Made by a program: the position numbers and the translations under genes. 5,703 nucleotides of DNA from Dehalococcoidia bacterium. GTDB taxonomy: Bacteria; Chloroflexota; Dehalococcoidia; GIF9; AB-539-J10. Under the pieces are notes generated by a model. It was not told where the DNA came from. It did no database searches and saw only the letters and a list, made by a program, of their open reading frames with translations. The stretch covers positions 1-5,703 of the forward strand of contig JAUVYX010000069.1 in the NCBI GenBank assembly GCA_030602865.1, given 5' to 3'. This document shows positions 1 through 5,580 of this stretch, in pieces; the first letter of the stretch is position 1, and each line of letters opens with the position of its first letter.

Positions 1-1069
1 GCAGCAACTCCTTCAACCTGGACACGGTCTCTTCCGACAGTCGTGGTAATTCCAGTCCACGGGCAGCACATGCATCAGCGGTGAGTATTCCCGGACCACC
101 GCCATTGGTTAATATGGCCACCTTGTTACCCGACGGCACTGGTTGATGAGACAGCAGGTTGGCTATATCGAATAGCTCTTCCAGTGTATCCACGCGTATT
201 ATCCCCGCCTGGGTAAACAGGGCCTCAGATGCGAGCTCGGTAGTTGCCAGTGCACCAGTGTGAGAGGCAGCAGCCCGAGAGCCAGCAGGAGTTCGACCAC
301 TCTTCACCGCTACTATAGGTTTGTTTTTTGTTATTTTGCGGGCCATACGAGCAAATCTTCGTGGATTGCCAAATGATTCCAGGTAAAGCAAAATCACCTC
401 AGTAGCAGGGTCATCTCGCCAGTATTCAAGTAAGTCGTTGCTGGATATATCCGCTCGATTCCCCAGACTGACAAAGGTAGAGAGGCCAATGTTCAGGCTG
501 TCCGCATATTCCAGGATAGCCAGGCCAAGTGCGCCGCTCTGGCTTCCCATAGCAATATTGCCTGCAGGGGGAAAAACTGAGGAGAAGGTAGCGTTCATAT
601 TTACCTTTGAGTCCGTGTTGATAATTCCCATACAGTTGGGCCCCAGCAAACGCATCCCATAGCTATTAGCCAGGCTAACAAGTTCCTCCTGCTTTGCCTG
701 TCCCTCTGCATCAATCTCTCCAAAACCAGAAGAGATGACAACGACACCTCGTACGCCTTTCTGCCCGCACTGCTCCAGAACTGACAGCACTGCACTTGCC
801 GGCACCACTATAATAGCCAGGTCCAGCTCACCGGGAATGTCCAAGACAGAGGGGTACGCCCTGACCGAGGCCACCACTTCCACATTGGGGTTCACCGGAT
901 ACACAACTCCGGCAAATTGCTGCTGAAGTATATTAAGAAACATCTTATTGCCAATGGTTCCCACCCGACGGGAGGCTCCAATGACCGCTATGGAACGCGG
1001 CTTGACCAAAGCCTTTAGTGCCGCAATCCCTCCAGGTATTTCCTTTTCCATGTTATTTCCATTCATCAT
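1..1069 (-). CDS. ADP-forming acetate/acyl-CoA ligase, CoA-binding (alpha) part, 3' end cut by window
   Basis: The frame is open from the ATG at 1069 to the window edge and gives 356 residues with no stop. The family interconverts acyl-CoA, ADP and phosphate with free acid, CoA and ATP, usually making ATP from acetyl-CoA or other acyl-CoA in anaerobes. A Rossmann CoA-binding domain comes first (SIAVIGASRRVG, residues 26-37; VNP, 59-61; LLGPNCMGIIN, 141-151). The succinyl-CoA-ligase-like domain follows, with GSQSGALG at 175-182 and the segment SRAAASHTGALA at 264-275. His270 there should be the phosphorylated catalytic histidine. TNGGGPGILTADAC (321-334) begins the third subdomain. Whether an ATP-grasp beta domain is fused beyond the edge (about 700 residues) or separate (about 450) cannot be seen, nor can the substrate. 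Starts at 1069, 1066 and 1051 are all in frame. I chose 1069, with an AGGT a few bases upstream. The family call is firm; the start is less so. Confidence 0.9.
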   Translation of the reverse strand, partial: MMNGNNMEKEIPGGIAALKALVKPRSIAVIGASRRVGTIGNKMFLNILQQQFAGVVYPVNPNVEVVASVRAYPSVLDIPGELDLAIIVVPASAVLSVLEQCGQKGVRGVVVISSGFGEIDAEGQAKQEELVSLANSYGMRLLGPNCMGIINTDSKVNMNATFSSVFPPAGNIAMGSQSGALGLAILEYADSLNIGLSTFVSLGNRADISSNDLLEYWRDDPATEVILLYLESFGNPRRFARMARKITKNKPIVAVKSGRTPAGSRAAASHTGALATTELASEALFTQAGIIRVDTLEELFDIANLLSHQPVPSGNKVAILTNGGGPGILTADACAARGLELPRLSEETVSRLKELL

Positions 1070-1092
1070 AGTACCTGCTTTCCTGTTCCTCT

Positions 1093-1098
1093 ATTATA
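1093..1098 (-). promoter_or_regulatory. Possible -10 box upstream of the acyl-CoA ligase gene
   Basis: The minus strand reads TATAAT exactly here, 23 bp upstream of the ATG at 1069, which would give a short leader of about 17-20 nt. No convincing -35 hexamer lies 16-18 bp further upstream (TGATGC or neighbours), and there is no TG extended -10. A short inverted repeat, ACGGA/TCCGT (1121-1125 and 1134-1138), lies just upstream and could be an operator or chance. This is a weak call resting on one hexamer in an AT-rich gap. Confidence 0.25.
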
Positions 1099-1210
1099 GT
1101 CCTATGTCAATCGACGCATCACGGACAGATAGCTCCGTAATTACTGCTATCCTCAGAACTTATTACCACATGATAATCAGTTACTTTTGTTAAGTCAAAG
1201 CAAGCTGCAA

Positions 1211-1227
1211 AATAAACATGGTTTATT
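1211..1227. repeat. Perfect AT-rich palindrome at the 3' end of the NimA-like gene
   Basis: AATAAAC (1211-1217) and GTTTATT (1221-1227) are perfect inverted repeats around a 3-nt loop. The palindrome covers the stop codon (1223-1225) of the flavoprotein gene. On the minus strand the second arm runs into TTTATTTTGC, so it might act as a weak terminator or mRNA 3'-end hairpin. The stem has only one G-C pair and the T-run is interrupted, so it is not a convincing intrinsic terminator. Confidence 0.3.
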
Positions 1228-1678
1228 CCACGGTCGTCTTACCGGTCATCTCGGTTACCCGAATTTCAACTATAGCAACCCTCGCCAAAGCTTCCTGCGA
1301 GGGAGTTTTAAAGTTGTTACCTCGTGCATATTTCTCCACCAGCCTATTTGTTACTGCCGCCTTTTTTGTCGGCTCCTCCATTATGCGCGCCGTACCAAAA
1401 ACTAGAACACTGCGATACTTCGTACTAAAATTACAGGCAATAGCACCACTGCGTATGCTGATAAACTCGTCCACCTCAAAGCAGACCTGAGGATTGGCAA
1501 GAAGGCAACTAATCTTGAGTCCATCCTTCCTGCTGTGGAAGTAGATTTTCCCGGTTTCATATAGATAATGTAGAGGCACAATATAAGGCCGTCCATTGTT
1601 ATCCATACCCAAACGGCCTACAGCCTGGCCCTCTAATAGAGCCACCATACTTTCCAATTCCATTTTTTGTCCAGGCAT
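1223..1678 (-). CDS. NimA-like pyridoxamine 5'-phosphate oxidase-family flavin-binding protein
   Basis: This 151-residue protein has the usual length and layout of the small split-barrel flavoproteins (COG3467/NimA-like). GRLGMDNNGRPYIVPLHYLY (21-40) is the first barrel strand pair with the typical G-x-P-Y-x-V-P-L. IYFHSRKDGLKISCLLANP (45-63) is the phosphate/flavin-binding stretch, followed by VCFEVDEF (65-72). ACNFSTKYRSVLVFGTARI (81-99) is the dimer-interface strand pair typical of the subfamily, and the C-terminus is VEIRVTEMTGK (137-147). Members bind FMN, sometimes F420 or heme, and some reduce nitroimidazoles. The substrate here cannot be read from sequence. The start at 1678 is decided by an excellent Shine-Dalgarno. 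The gene stands alone between gaps of 187 and 153 bp, so it may have its own promoter, though none is clear. Confidence 0.88.
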   Translation of the reverse strand: MPGQKMELESMVALLEGQAVGRLGMDNNGRPYIVPLHYLYETGKIYFHSRKDGLKISCLLANPQVCFEVDEFISIRSGAIACNFSTKYRSVLVFGTARIMEEPTKKAAVTNRLVEKYARGNNFKTPSQEALARVAIVEIRVTEMTGKTTVE

Positions 1679-1683
1679 AATTC

Positions 1684-1689
1684 CCTCCT
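1684..1689 (-). promoter_or_regulatory. Strong ribosome binding site for the NimA-like gene
   Basis: The minus strand reads AGGAGG followed by GAATT and ATG, a consensus Shine-Dalgarno with 5-nt spacing. It fixes the start at 1678 and is the strongest such site in the window, so this small flavoprotein may be well translated. Confidence 0.85.
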
Positions 1690-1865
1690 GTTATCTACTC
1701 AAAACACGTGCACATATTGCTGAAAGTTTACCATGTACTGTTAATGTTAACGAGCTATACGACAGAAAAGAGGCCCTTGCATATATACAGACTGTTACCT
1801 GTGAATCTTGCTGTTTACAGTGAAGTGGACAGGATTACTCAGGATAAATTATTGGAATACCCTGT

Positions 1866-2624
1866 CTATGCCAGTTCCAGCAATAATGCTACGCAGTCCT
1901 CAAACTGTTCATGGCTGGCGAATGCTCCCACCTTTGCGTAGGGAACACTGCCCTCGGCATCTATGAAAAAGGTGGTTGGGGTATAGCGTATTTGATAGGC
2001 ATAAGTGACCTCACCTGTCTTATCCAGAACCACTGTGAAAGTTCTTTCGCCATCGCCGAAGAATTCGTTCACCTTCGATTCGCTTTCCCTTATGTCCACA
2101 GTCAGGATTGTTAGCTCATCAGGGTATTTTCTGGCCGCCGCCTCGAAATAGTCCATTTCAGCGACACAGGGAGGGCACTTGGTAGTCCAGAAATTGAGCA
2201 CCACAAACCTTCCCCGCAAATCCGACAGGGTTATCTCTGAGCCCTCGAGCGTGGGTAGCGTAAAAACCGGTGCCTTGACGCTTTCTTCCAGGACTATCAA
2301 TCCCAGTTCCCTGGCCATAGCGGACTGCTTTGCTGAAATAGATGGCTCGTTATCTTCGTCTGGTTCATCTTCCTCTCCAGGGTCAACCTTTTCTGGTGAC
2401 TCGGAAGGCTCATCCGTCACAGCAGACACATCTTGCCCTGAGTCCTGGTCTGTTTCAACCGGCTCAGGGTTTTCAGATGACCCTGATGCTTCGTCTTGAG
2501 CCGAAGTTCCAGGAGAGTCGGCACGGCTGGAAGAAGCGCAACCTGCAACAGTTGCTAACAAAATTAATATTAGAACTAGAACGCCTATTTTGGGTGCCAG
2601 ATTCTTCATTTGTTTCATTAACAT
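1866..2624 (-). CDS. TlpA/ResA-like thioredoxin-fold lipoprotein
   Basis: This 252-residue protein is an exported, lipid-anchored thiol-disulfide protein. A Lys-containing N-terminus leads into a hydrophobic core (IGVLVLILILLATVAGC, 13-29) ending in a lipobox, VAGC, so Cys29 should be lipidated. Residues about 31-96 are a Ser/Asp/Glu/Pro-rich, strongly acidic, low-complexity linker. The redoxin domain fills about 118-252: APVFTLPTLEGSEITLSDLRG, LNFWTTKCPPC with the redox cysteines Cys150 and Cys153, and YTPTTFFID with the cis-Pro at 216. The fold and WxxxCPPC motif match TlpA/ResA/CcmG relatives, which reduce disulfides outside the cytoplasm, often for cytochrome c or metalloprotein maturation. 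No cytochrome gene is visible here, so the partner is unknown. The start at 2624 lacks a good Shine-Dalgarno. In-frame ATGs at 2618 (residue 3) and 2609 (residue 6) leave an equally good signal peptide. It lies 94 bp beyond yggS and may or may not share its transcript. Confidence 0.9.
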   Translation of the reverse strand: MLMKQMKNLAPKIGVLVLILILLATVAGCASSSRADSPGTSAQDEASGSSENPEPVETDQDSGQDVSAVTDEPSESPEKVDPGEEDEPDEDNEPSISAKQSAMARELGLIVLEESVKAPVFTLPTLEGSEITLSDLRGRFVVLNFWTTKCPPCVAEMDYFEAAARKYPDELTILTVDIRESESKVNEFFGDGERTFTVVLDKTGEVTYAYQIRYTPTTFFIDAEGSVPYAKVGAFASHEQFEDCVALLLELA

Positions 2625-2678
2625 CTTGTCTAACTAACTCTGGCAATTGCTAACACTACCCAGGATACCGGGCAGCAG

Positions 2679-2702
2679 GCAAATAATCTATGTATTAGTT
2701 GC
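2679..2702. repeat. Imperfect hairpin between yggS and the lipoprotein gene
   Basis: GCAA-A-TAAT, a 6-nt loop, then ATTA-G-TTGC form a 9-bp stem with one central mismatch. It starts 17 bp past the yggS stop codon, in the 94-bp gap. No T-run follows on the minus strand, so it is not a classical intrinsic terminator. It could be an RNA 3'-end or processing hairpin, an operator, or chance. Confidence 0.35.
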
Positions 2703-2718
2703 CCCCATACTATTCTTG

Positions 2719-3390
2719 CTATTTCTGTTGATAGCTTCTTTCTCCAAATAACTTGGTTCCTATCCTTACTATATTTGCCCCTTCCTCTATGGCAATTTTG
2801 TAAGAATTCGTCATTCCCATTGAAAGATAGCTCATCTCGATGTTAGGAAGAGCCAGCTTTTTAATCCTCTCGAAAATCTCCCTCGTTGCTACAAAATAAG
2901 GCCTTGAATCCTCAGGATCACCAGCGCGAGGGCCCATCGTCATTAACCCCATTATCTTAACATTTTTAAGCTGTGCAAGCTCTCTAACAAGCTGCTCGGC
3001 ATCTTCAGGCAACACGCCGGATTTCTGTTCTTCCCTGCCGCTATTTATCTCAATCAAAACTGGCATTACCTTGCCAATCTGACTACACCTCTTATCAATT
3101 TCCGTTGCTAATTCAACAGAGTCAACTGTCTCAATCATATCGAATATCCGAATCGCCTTTTTTACCTTGTTACTCTGGAGATGACCTATAAAATGCCACT
3201 TCGCTACCTTTCCTACACTGTCATACGCCTTTTCTGCTTCCTGGACATAATTTTCTCCGATTATTTTTACTCCGGAGTTGATTGCTTCCAGGATTTCATC
3301 AGTTGACCTGGTCTTAGCGGCTGCCACTAACTGGACCCCCTCCGGTAGTTCAGCCAGTATAGCTTTGATGTTCTCTTTACTCGTCAACAT
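2719..3390 (-). CDS. yggS: YggS/PLPBP-family pyridoxal phosphate-binding protein
   Basis: This 223-residue protein matches the usual length (about 220-235) of the COG0325 PLP-homeostasis family, a single TIM barrel resembling the alanine racemase N-domain. LVAAAKTRS (21-29) holds the PLP Schiff-base lysine, Lys26. GENYVQEAEKA (45-55), WHFIGHLQSNK (65-75), IETVDS (86-91), MGLMTMGP (147-154) and LSMGMTNSYKIAI (189-201) with VRIGTKLFGER (208-218) are family signatures, the last binding the PLP phosphate. The family has no established catalytic reaction; it buffers or delivers PLP and affects amino-acid balance. The start at 3390 follows AAGGG with 6-nt spacing and lies 11 nt past the stop of the second ferredoxin-ATPase, so it is very probably co-transcribed. 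Usual bacterial neighbours such as proC or cell-division genes are not seen. The canonical Asp of the MGMSxD motif is replaced here (MGMTNS), a common variation. Confidence 0.95.
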   Translation of the reverse strand: MLTSKENIKAILAELPEGVQLVAAAKTRSTDEILEAINSGVKIIGENYVQEAEKAYDSVGKVAKWHFIGHLQSNKVKKAIRIFDMIETVDSVELATEIDKRCSQIGKVMPVLIEINSGREEQKSGVLPEDAEQLVRELAQLKNVKIMGLMTMGPRAGDPEDSRPYFVATREIFERIKKLALPNIEMSYLSMGMTNSYKIAIEEGANIVRIGTKLFGERSYQQK

Positions 3391-3401
3391 AATTTGCCCT
3401 T

Positions 3402-4262
3402 CTATTTTCCAAGTACCTCACTGAGAGTCTGCCATAGTAATTCTATCTGCTGGGAAACCTTGCCCTGTGAGTATTCTACCACCGGAAGCCCCCGCACCAG
3501 GGCTTCAGTGACTACATTATCAAAAGGAATCCTTGCAGCCACCTGCACTCCCTGATCGAGGCAAATTTTTTCAATCTGCCGGGTGTTATCCCTGTTAAGG
3601 TCATACTTATTAATACAAACCATAGCGGGAATACCGAAGTGCTGGCAAACACCAAGCACCCTCTCCAGGTCATGTATTCCGGATAGTGTCGGCTCAGTCA
3701 CCAGTAGAGCCAGGTCTGCTCCAGATAAAGAGGAAATGACCGGGCAGCCAATACCCGGAGGTCCATCACTGATAATGTAATCAAATCCCCCTCTTTCAGC
3801 AATCTCCCTGGCCTTCTTCCTGACCAGTGCCACCAGCTTGCCGGAGTTGTCCTGGGCTACCCCCAGGCGGGCATGAACTAAAGGTCCATAGTTACTATTA
3901 GAAATAAACCAGTGACCCACCATGCAATCCTGCATGGTAATCGCGTCAACCTGGCAAATATGAAAACAGAAGCCACAACCTTCACAAGCCACAGGGTCAA
4001 CACTGTATTCTTTAATGGCATCGAAACGGCACAGTTCCTGGCATAGTCCGCACTCGTTGCATTTTTGTCTGTCAATAAAGGCAACCTGCCCACTCCAGAA
4101 TTCATTTTCCTCTTGAATCGAGGGACTAAGTAACAGGTTAAGGTCGGCAGCATCGACGTCGCAGTCGACCAGCACTTTCCTCTGTGCAATAGCAGCGAAG
4201 GAGCCCACTATGCTGGTCTTTCCCGTTCCTCCCTTACCACTCAGGATTACCAGTTCTTTCAA
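3402..4262 (-). CDS. MinD/Mrp-type P-loop ATPase with inserted 2[4Fe-4S] ferredoxin domain, second of pair
   Basis: This 286-residue protein belongs to the MinD-superfamily ATPases with an inserted ferredoxin domain (COG1149). The deviant Walker A is SGKGGTGKT (8-16), with signature Lys10 and catalytic Lys15. DCDVDAADLNL (33-43) is the switch I/Walker A' region. The insert has two clusters' worth of cysteines: Cys68, 71, 74 and 78, then Cys93, 96, 99 and 103. Switch II is SDGPPGIGCPV (165-175), and NKYD (218-221) corresponds to the base-recognition region. Such proteins are cytoplasmic, dimerise around ATP and are thought to handle Fe-S clusters or electrons for a partner metalloenzyme; the client is not known here. 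It starts at TTG 4262, overlapping the stop of the upstream paralogue by 4 nt (TTGA), behind AGGAG. An extra Cys113 and the CMVGHW segment are absent from the paralogue. The family call is firm; the function is inferred. Confidence 0.93.
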   Translation of the reverse strand: MKELVILSGKGGTGKTSIVGSFAAIAQRKVLVDCDVDAADLNLLLSPSIQEENEFWSGQVAFIDRQKCNECGLCQELCRFDAIKEYSVDPVACEGCGFCFHICQVDAITMQDCMVGHWFISNSNYGPLVHARLGVAQDNSGKLVALVRKKAREIAERGGFDYIISDGPPGIGCPVISSLSGADLALLVTEPTLSGIHDLERVLGVCQHFGIPAMVCINKYDLNRDNTRQIEKICLDQGVQVAARIPFDNVVTEALVRGLPVVEYSQGKVSQQIELLWQTLSEVLGK

Positions 4263-5110
4263 TTACCTTCTCCTGTCAGAGCCCTGATTTTATCGAAAAG
4301 CTCCAGGAACTTGTTCTTCCATTGCGGCATACCTTCGACCAGAGTAATGCCTCTAGAATACAGGTAAGCAATCTCAGTATCCAGTGGAATAGTCAGCATG
4401 ATTGGAATATTCTCTTTACGGCAATATTCCTCTGTCTTGCTATCACCCACACCAACACGATTGAGTACCACTCCACAATCTATACCAAGCTGTCTAACTG
4501 CTTCTACTGCTAAAATAAGGTCATTTAAGCCAAAGGGAGTTGGCTCAGTTACCAGCAAACAAAAATCGCTATTCTTCACCGCCTCCATGACGGGGCAAGA
4601 TGTTCCAGGGGAGGCATCTACTATAGCCACCCTATCATTATCAATCAGCTCTTTCACCTTTCTAATGATTGGTGGTGCCATAGCCTTGCCAATATCCAGC
4701 CTGCCCCGAACAAAGTCAACACCATCTGCATACCCCTTCTCTATTACGCCAATCTCATTTGCCTTCTCCGAGATGGCCTTTTCAGGGCAAAGATAACTGC
4801 ATGCTCCACAGCCATGACAAAGACCTGGAAAGATAAGCACCTTCTGCTTCACCACAGCAATAGCATTGTAAACACAAATTTCAGCACATTTACCACAGTA
4901 GGTGCACTTGTCCTCATCTACCTCAGGAACCAGGACTGAAGCTGCTTCTTTGTAAGTAAACACCGGCTTCAAGAAAACGTGGTCGTTTGGTTCCTCCACG
5001 TCACAATCCAGAAGCTGTACACGGTATTTTTCTTTCAAAGAAAGGGCAAGACTGGTAGCTACCAGAGTCTTGCCCGTACCCCCTTTACCACTGGCAATAG
5101 AAATTATCAT
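4259..5110 (-). CDS. MinD/Mrp-type P-loop ATPase with inserted 2[4Fe-4S] ferredoxin domain, first of pair
   Basis: This 283-residue protein is a paralogue of the ATPase encoded immediately downstream. The deviant Walker A is SGKGGTGKT (7-15), with Lys9 and Lys14, and switch I is DCDVEEPN (35-42). The inserted ferredoxin domain has Cys69, 72, 75 and 79, then Cys98, 101, 104 and 108 followed by Pro, enough for two [4Fe-4S] clusters. Switch II is VDASPGTSCPV (164-174), and LNRVG (216-220) is the base-recognition loop. The family (COG1149) is related to Mrp/NBP35 cluster carriers and more distantly to NifH, so nucleotide-driven Fe-S or electron transfer is plausible but unproven. The ATG at 5110 lies 1 nt past the stop of the zinc-ribbon gene, with only a weak GGGA upstream, so translation probably depends on coupling. 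The paired, overlapping arrangement suggests a heterodimer, though two homodimers are possible. Confidence 0.93.
   Translation of the reverse strand: MIISIASGKGGTGKTLVATSLALSLKEKYRVQLLDCDVEEPNDHVFLKPVFTYKEAASVLVPEVDEDKCTYCGKCAEICVYNAIAVVKQKVLIFPGLCHGCGACSYLCPEKAISEKANEIGVIEKGYADGVDFVRGRLDIGKAMAPPIIRKVKELIDNDRVAIVDASPGTSCPVMEAVKNSDFCLLVTEPTPFGLNDLILAVEAVRQLGIDCGVVLNRVGVGDSKTEEYCRKENIPIMLTIPLDTEIAYLYSRGITLVEGMPQWKNKFLELFDKIRALTGEGN
4270..4274 (-). promoter_or_regulatory. Ribosome binding site supporting a TTG start
   Basis: AGGAG lies 7 nt upstream of the TTG at 4262, inside the last codons of the preceding ATPase gene. The next in-frame ATG would remove the Walker A motif, so this site plus the conserved N-terminus (MKELVILSGKGG) decides the non-ATG start. 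The 4-nt TTGA overlap implies coupled translation of the two ATPases. Confidence 0.8.
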
Positions 5111-5111
5111 A

Positions 5112-5330
5112 TTATTCCCGCGTCATTCTTGCCCCACAGTTAGGACAGTTGAGGATGTTGCAGGGCTTTCCTATCTGATGAGTAACCCTGGCGCCACAAG
5201 CAGGGCAAATACAGTTCCCACTTGGGCCTGAACCTGGCCGGTCACCTCCCATCCTGCCTGCGCCTCCGGCTCCTCTTCCACTACCTGGTCCCCCAGCTCC
5301 TGGTGGTCCAGTTCCGTCTCCTCTTGGCAT
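5112..5330 (-). CDS. Small Gly/Pro-rich zinc-ribbon protein with DUF5320-like N-terminus
   Basis: This 72-residue protein has two parts. Residues 1-38 are Gly/Pro/Arg-rich and open with MPRGDGTGPPGAGGPGSGRG, close to the signature of DUF5320 proteins (MPxGDxTGPxGxGPxTGRG). Residues 40-72 hold CPACGARV (Cys42 and Cys45) and CPNCGARM (Cys62 and Cys65), a four-cysteine zinc ribbon or rubredoxin-like knuckle pair, plus Cys40, His51 and Cys57. DUF5320 proteins usually end in a coiled coil; here a zinc ribbon takes that place. The start at 5330 follows AGGTG with 5-nt spacing, and the stop is 1 nt before the first ferredoxin-ATPase, so it is part of that operon. The function is unknown. A metal-binding or partner-docking accessory of the ATPases is inference from position only. 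The gene reading is firm because the ends mesh with both neighbours. Confidence 0.85.
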   Translation of the reverse strand: MPRGDGTGPPGAGGPGSGRGAGGAGRMGGDRPGSGPSGNCICPACGARVTHQIGKPCNILNCPNCGARMTRE

Positions 5331-5356
5331 AATTGCACCTCCAGTATTATTTTTTA

Positions 5357-5578
5357 CTACATTGGTGGCAGTCCACAGCTACCTGTGCTACAGGTAGGGC
5401 AGCTAAATCCTGCAGGGTCAGACGACTCTGAACCTACGCTGCAGAACGAAGAAATCAGCCGTTTTGGATTCTTTGCCTTGCATTTAGGGCAATTCAGGCT
5501 GGAACCATCTGCTCCCATTGACTGCCTGATCTCGAAACTTTCTCCACATTTTGTACACTGGTATTCATATATTGGCAT
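5357..5578 (-). CDS. FmdB-family zinc-ribbon protein
   Basis: This 73-residue protein begins MPIYEYQCTKCGESFEI, the hallmark of the FmdB putative regulatory zinc-ribbon family. Cys8/Cys11 and Cys30/Cys33 (CPKC) form the zinc site. KRLISSF (39-45) follows as usual, and the tail is Cys-rich (CPTCSTGSCG, 60-69), with Cys46, 60, 63 and 68. The family is named from a gene beside formamidase/amidase genes, and its molecular role is not established. The ATG at 5578 lies 2 nt past the stop of the preceding gene, behind GGGGAG, and its stop is 26 nt before the next gene. The position suggests co-expression with the Fe-S ATPases. The extra C-terminal cysteines could bind a second metal ion or be redox-active; that is a guess. 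Confidence 0.92.
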   Translation of the reverse strand: MPIYEYQCTKCGESFEIRQSMGADGSSLNCPKCKAKNPKRLISSFCSVGSESSDPAGFSCPTCSTGSCGLPPM

Positions 5579-5580
5579 TA

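Noticed and set aside
1105..1110. TTGACA on the minus strand, an exact -35 hexamer
   Set aside because: Only 6 bp separate it from the TATAAT at 1093-1098, and the sequence 17 bp downstream (AACAGG) is not a -10, so it cannot pair as a normal sigma-70 promoter.
1679..1865. 187-bp gap searched for a small gene, riboswitch or promoter
   Set aside because: Besides the Shine-Dalgarno at 1684-1689, only short repeats (ATCCTG twice, CTGTAAACAG) were seen; no -35/-10 pair or structured leader could be defended.
1828..1866. GACAGG/CCTGTC inverted repeat just after the lipoprotein stop
   Set aside because: Only 6 bp pair, the loop is 27 nt and no T-run follows on the minus strand, so it does not support a terminator.
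2179..2653. Two plus-strand frames of 103-106 codons, one Ser-rich
   Set aside because: They mirror the acidic, low-complexity linker and signal-peptide region of the lipoprotein gene; the Ser-rich composition comes from the complementary strand of Glu/Asp/Ser codons.
2625..2678. TTGCCT ... TAGTGT (18-bp spacing) as a promoter for the lipoprotein gene
   Set aside because: The -10 match is only three of six bases and nothing else supports it.
4398..4796. 132-codon open frame on the plus strand
   Set aside because: It is antisense to the well-supported first ferredoxin-ATPase, has no recognisable motif and no operon logic; a shadow frame.
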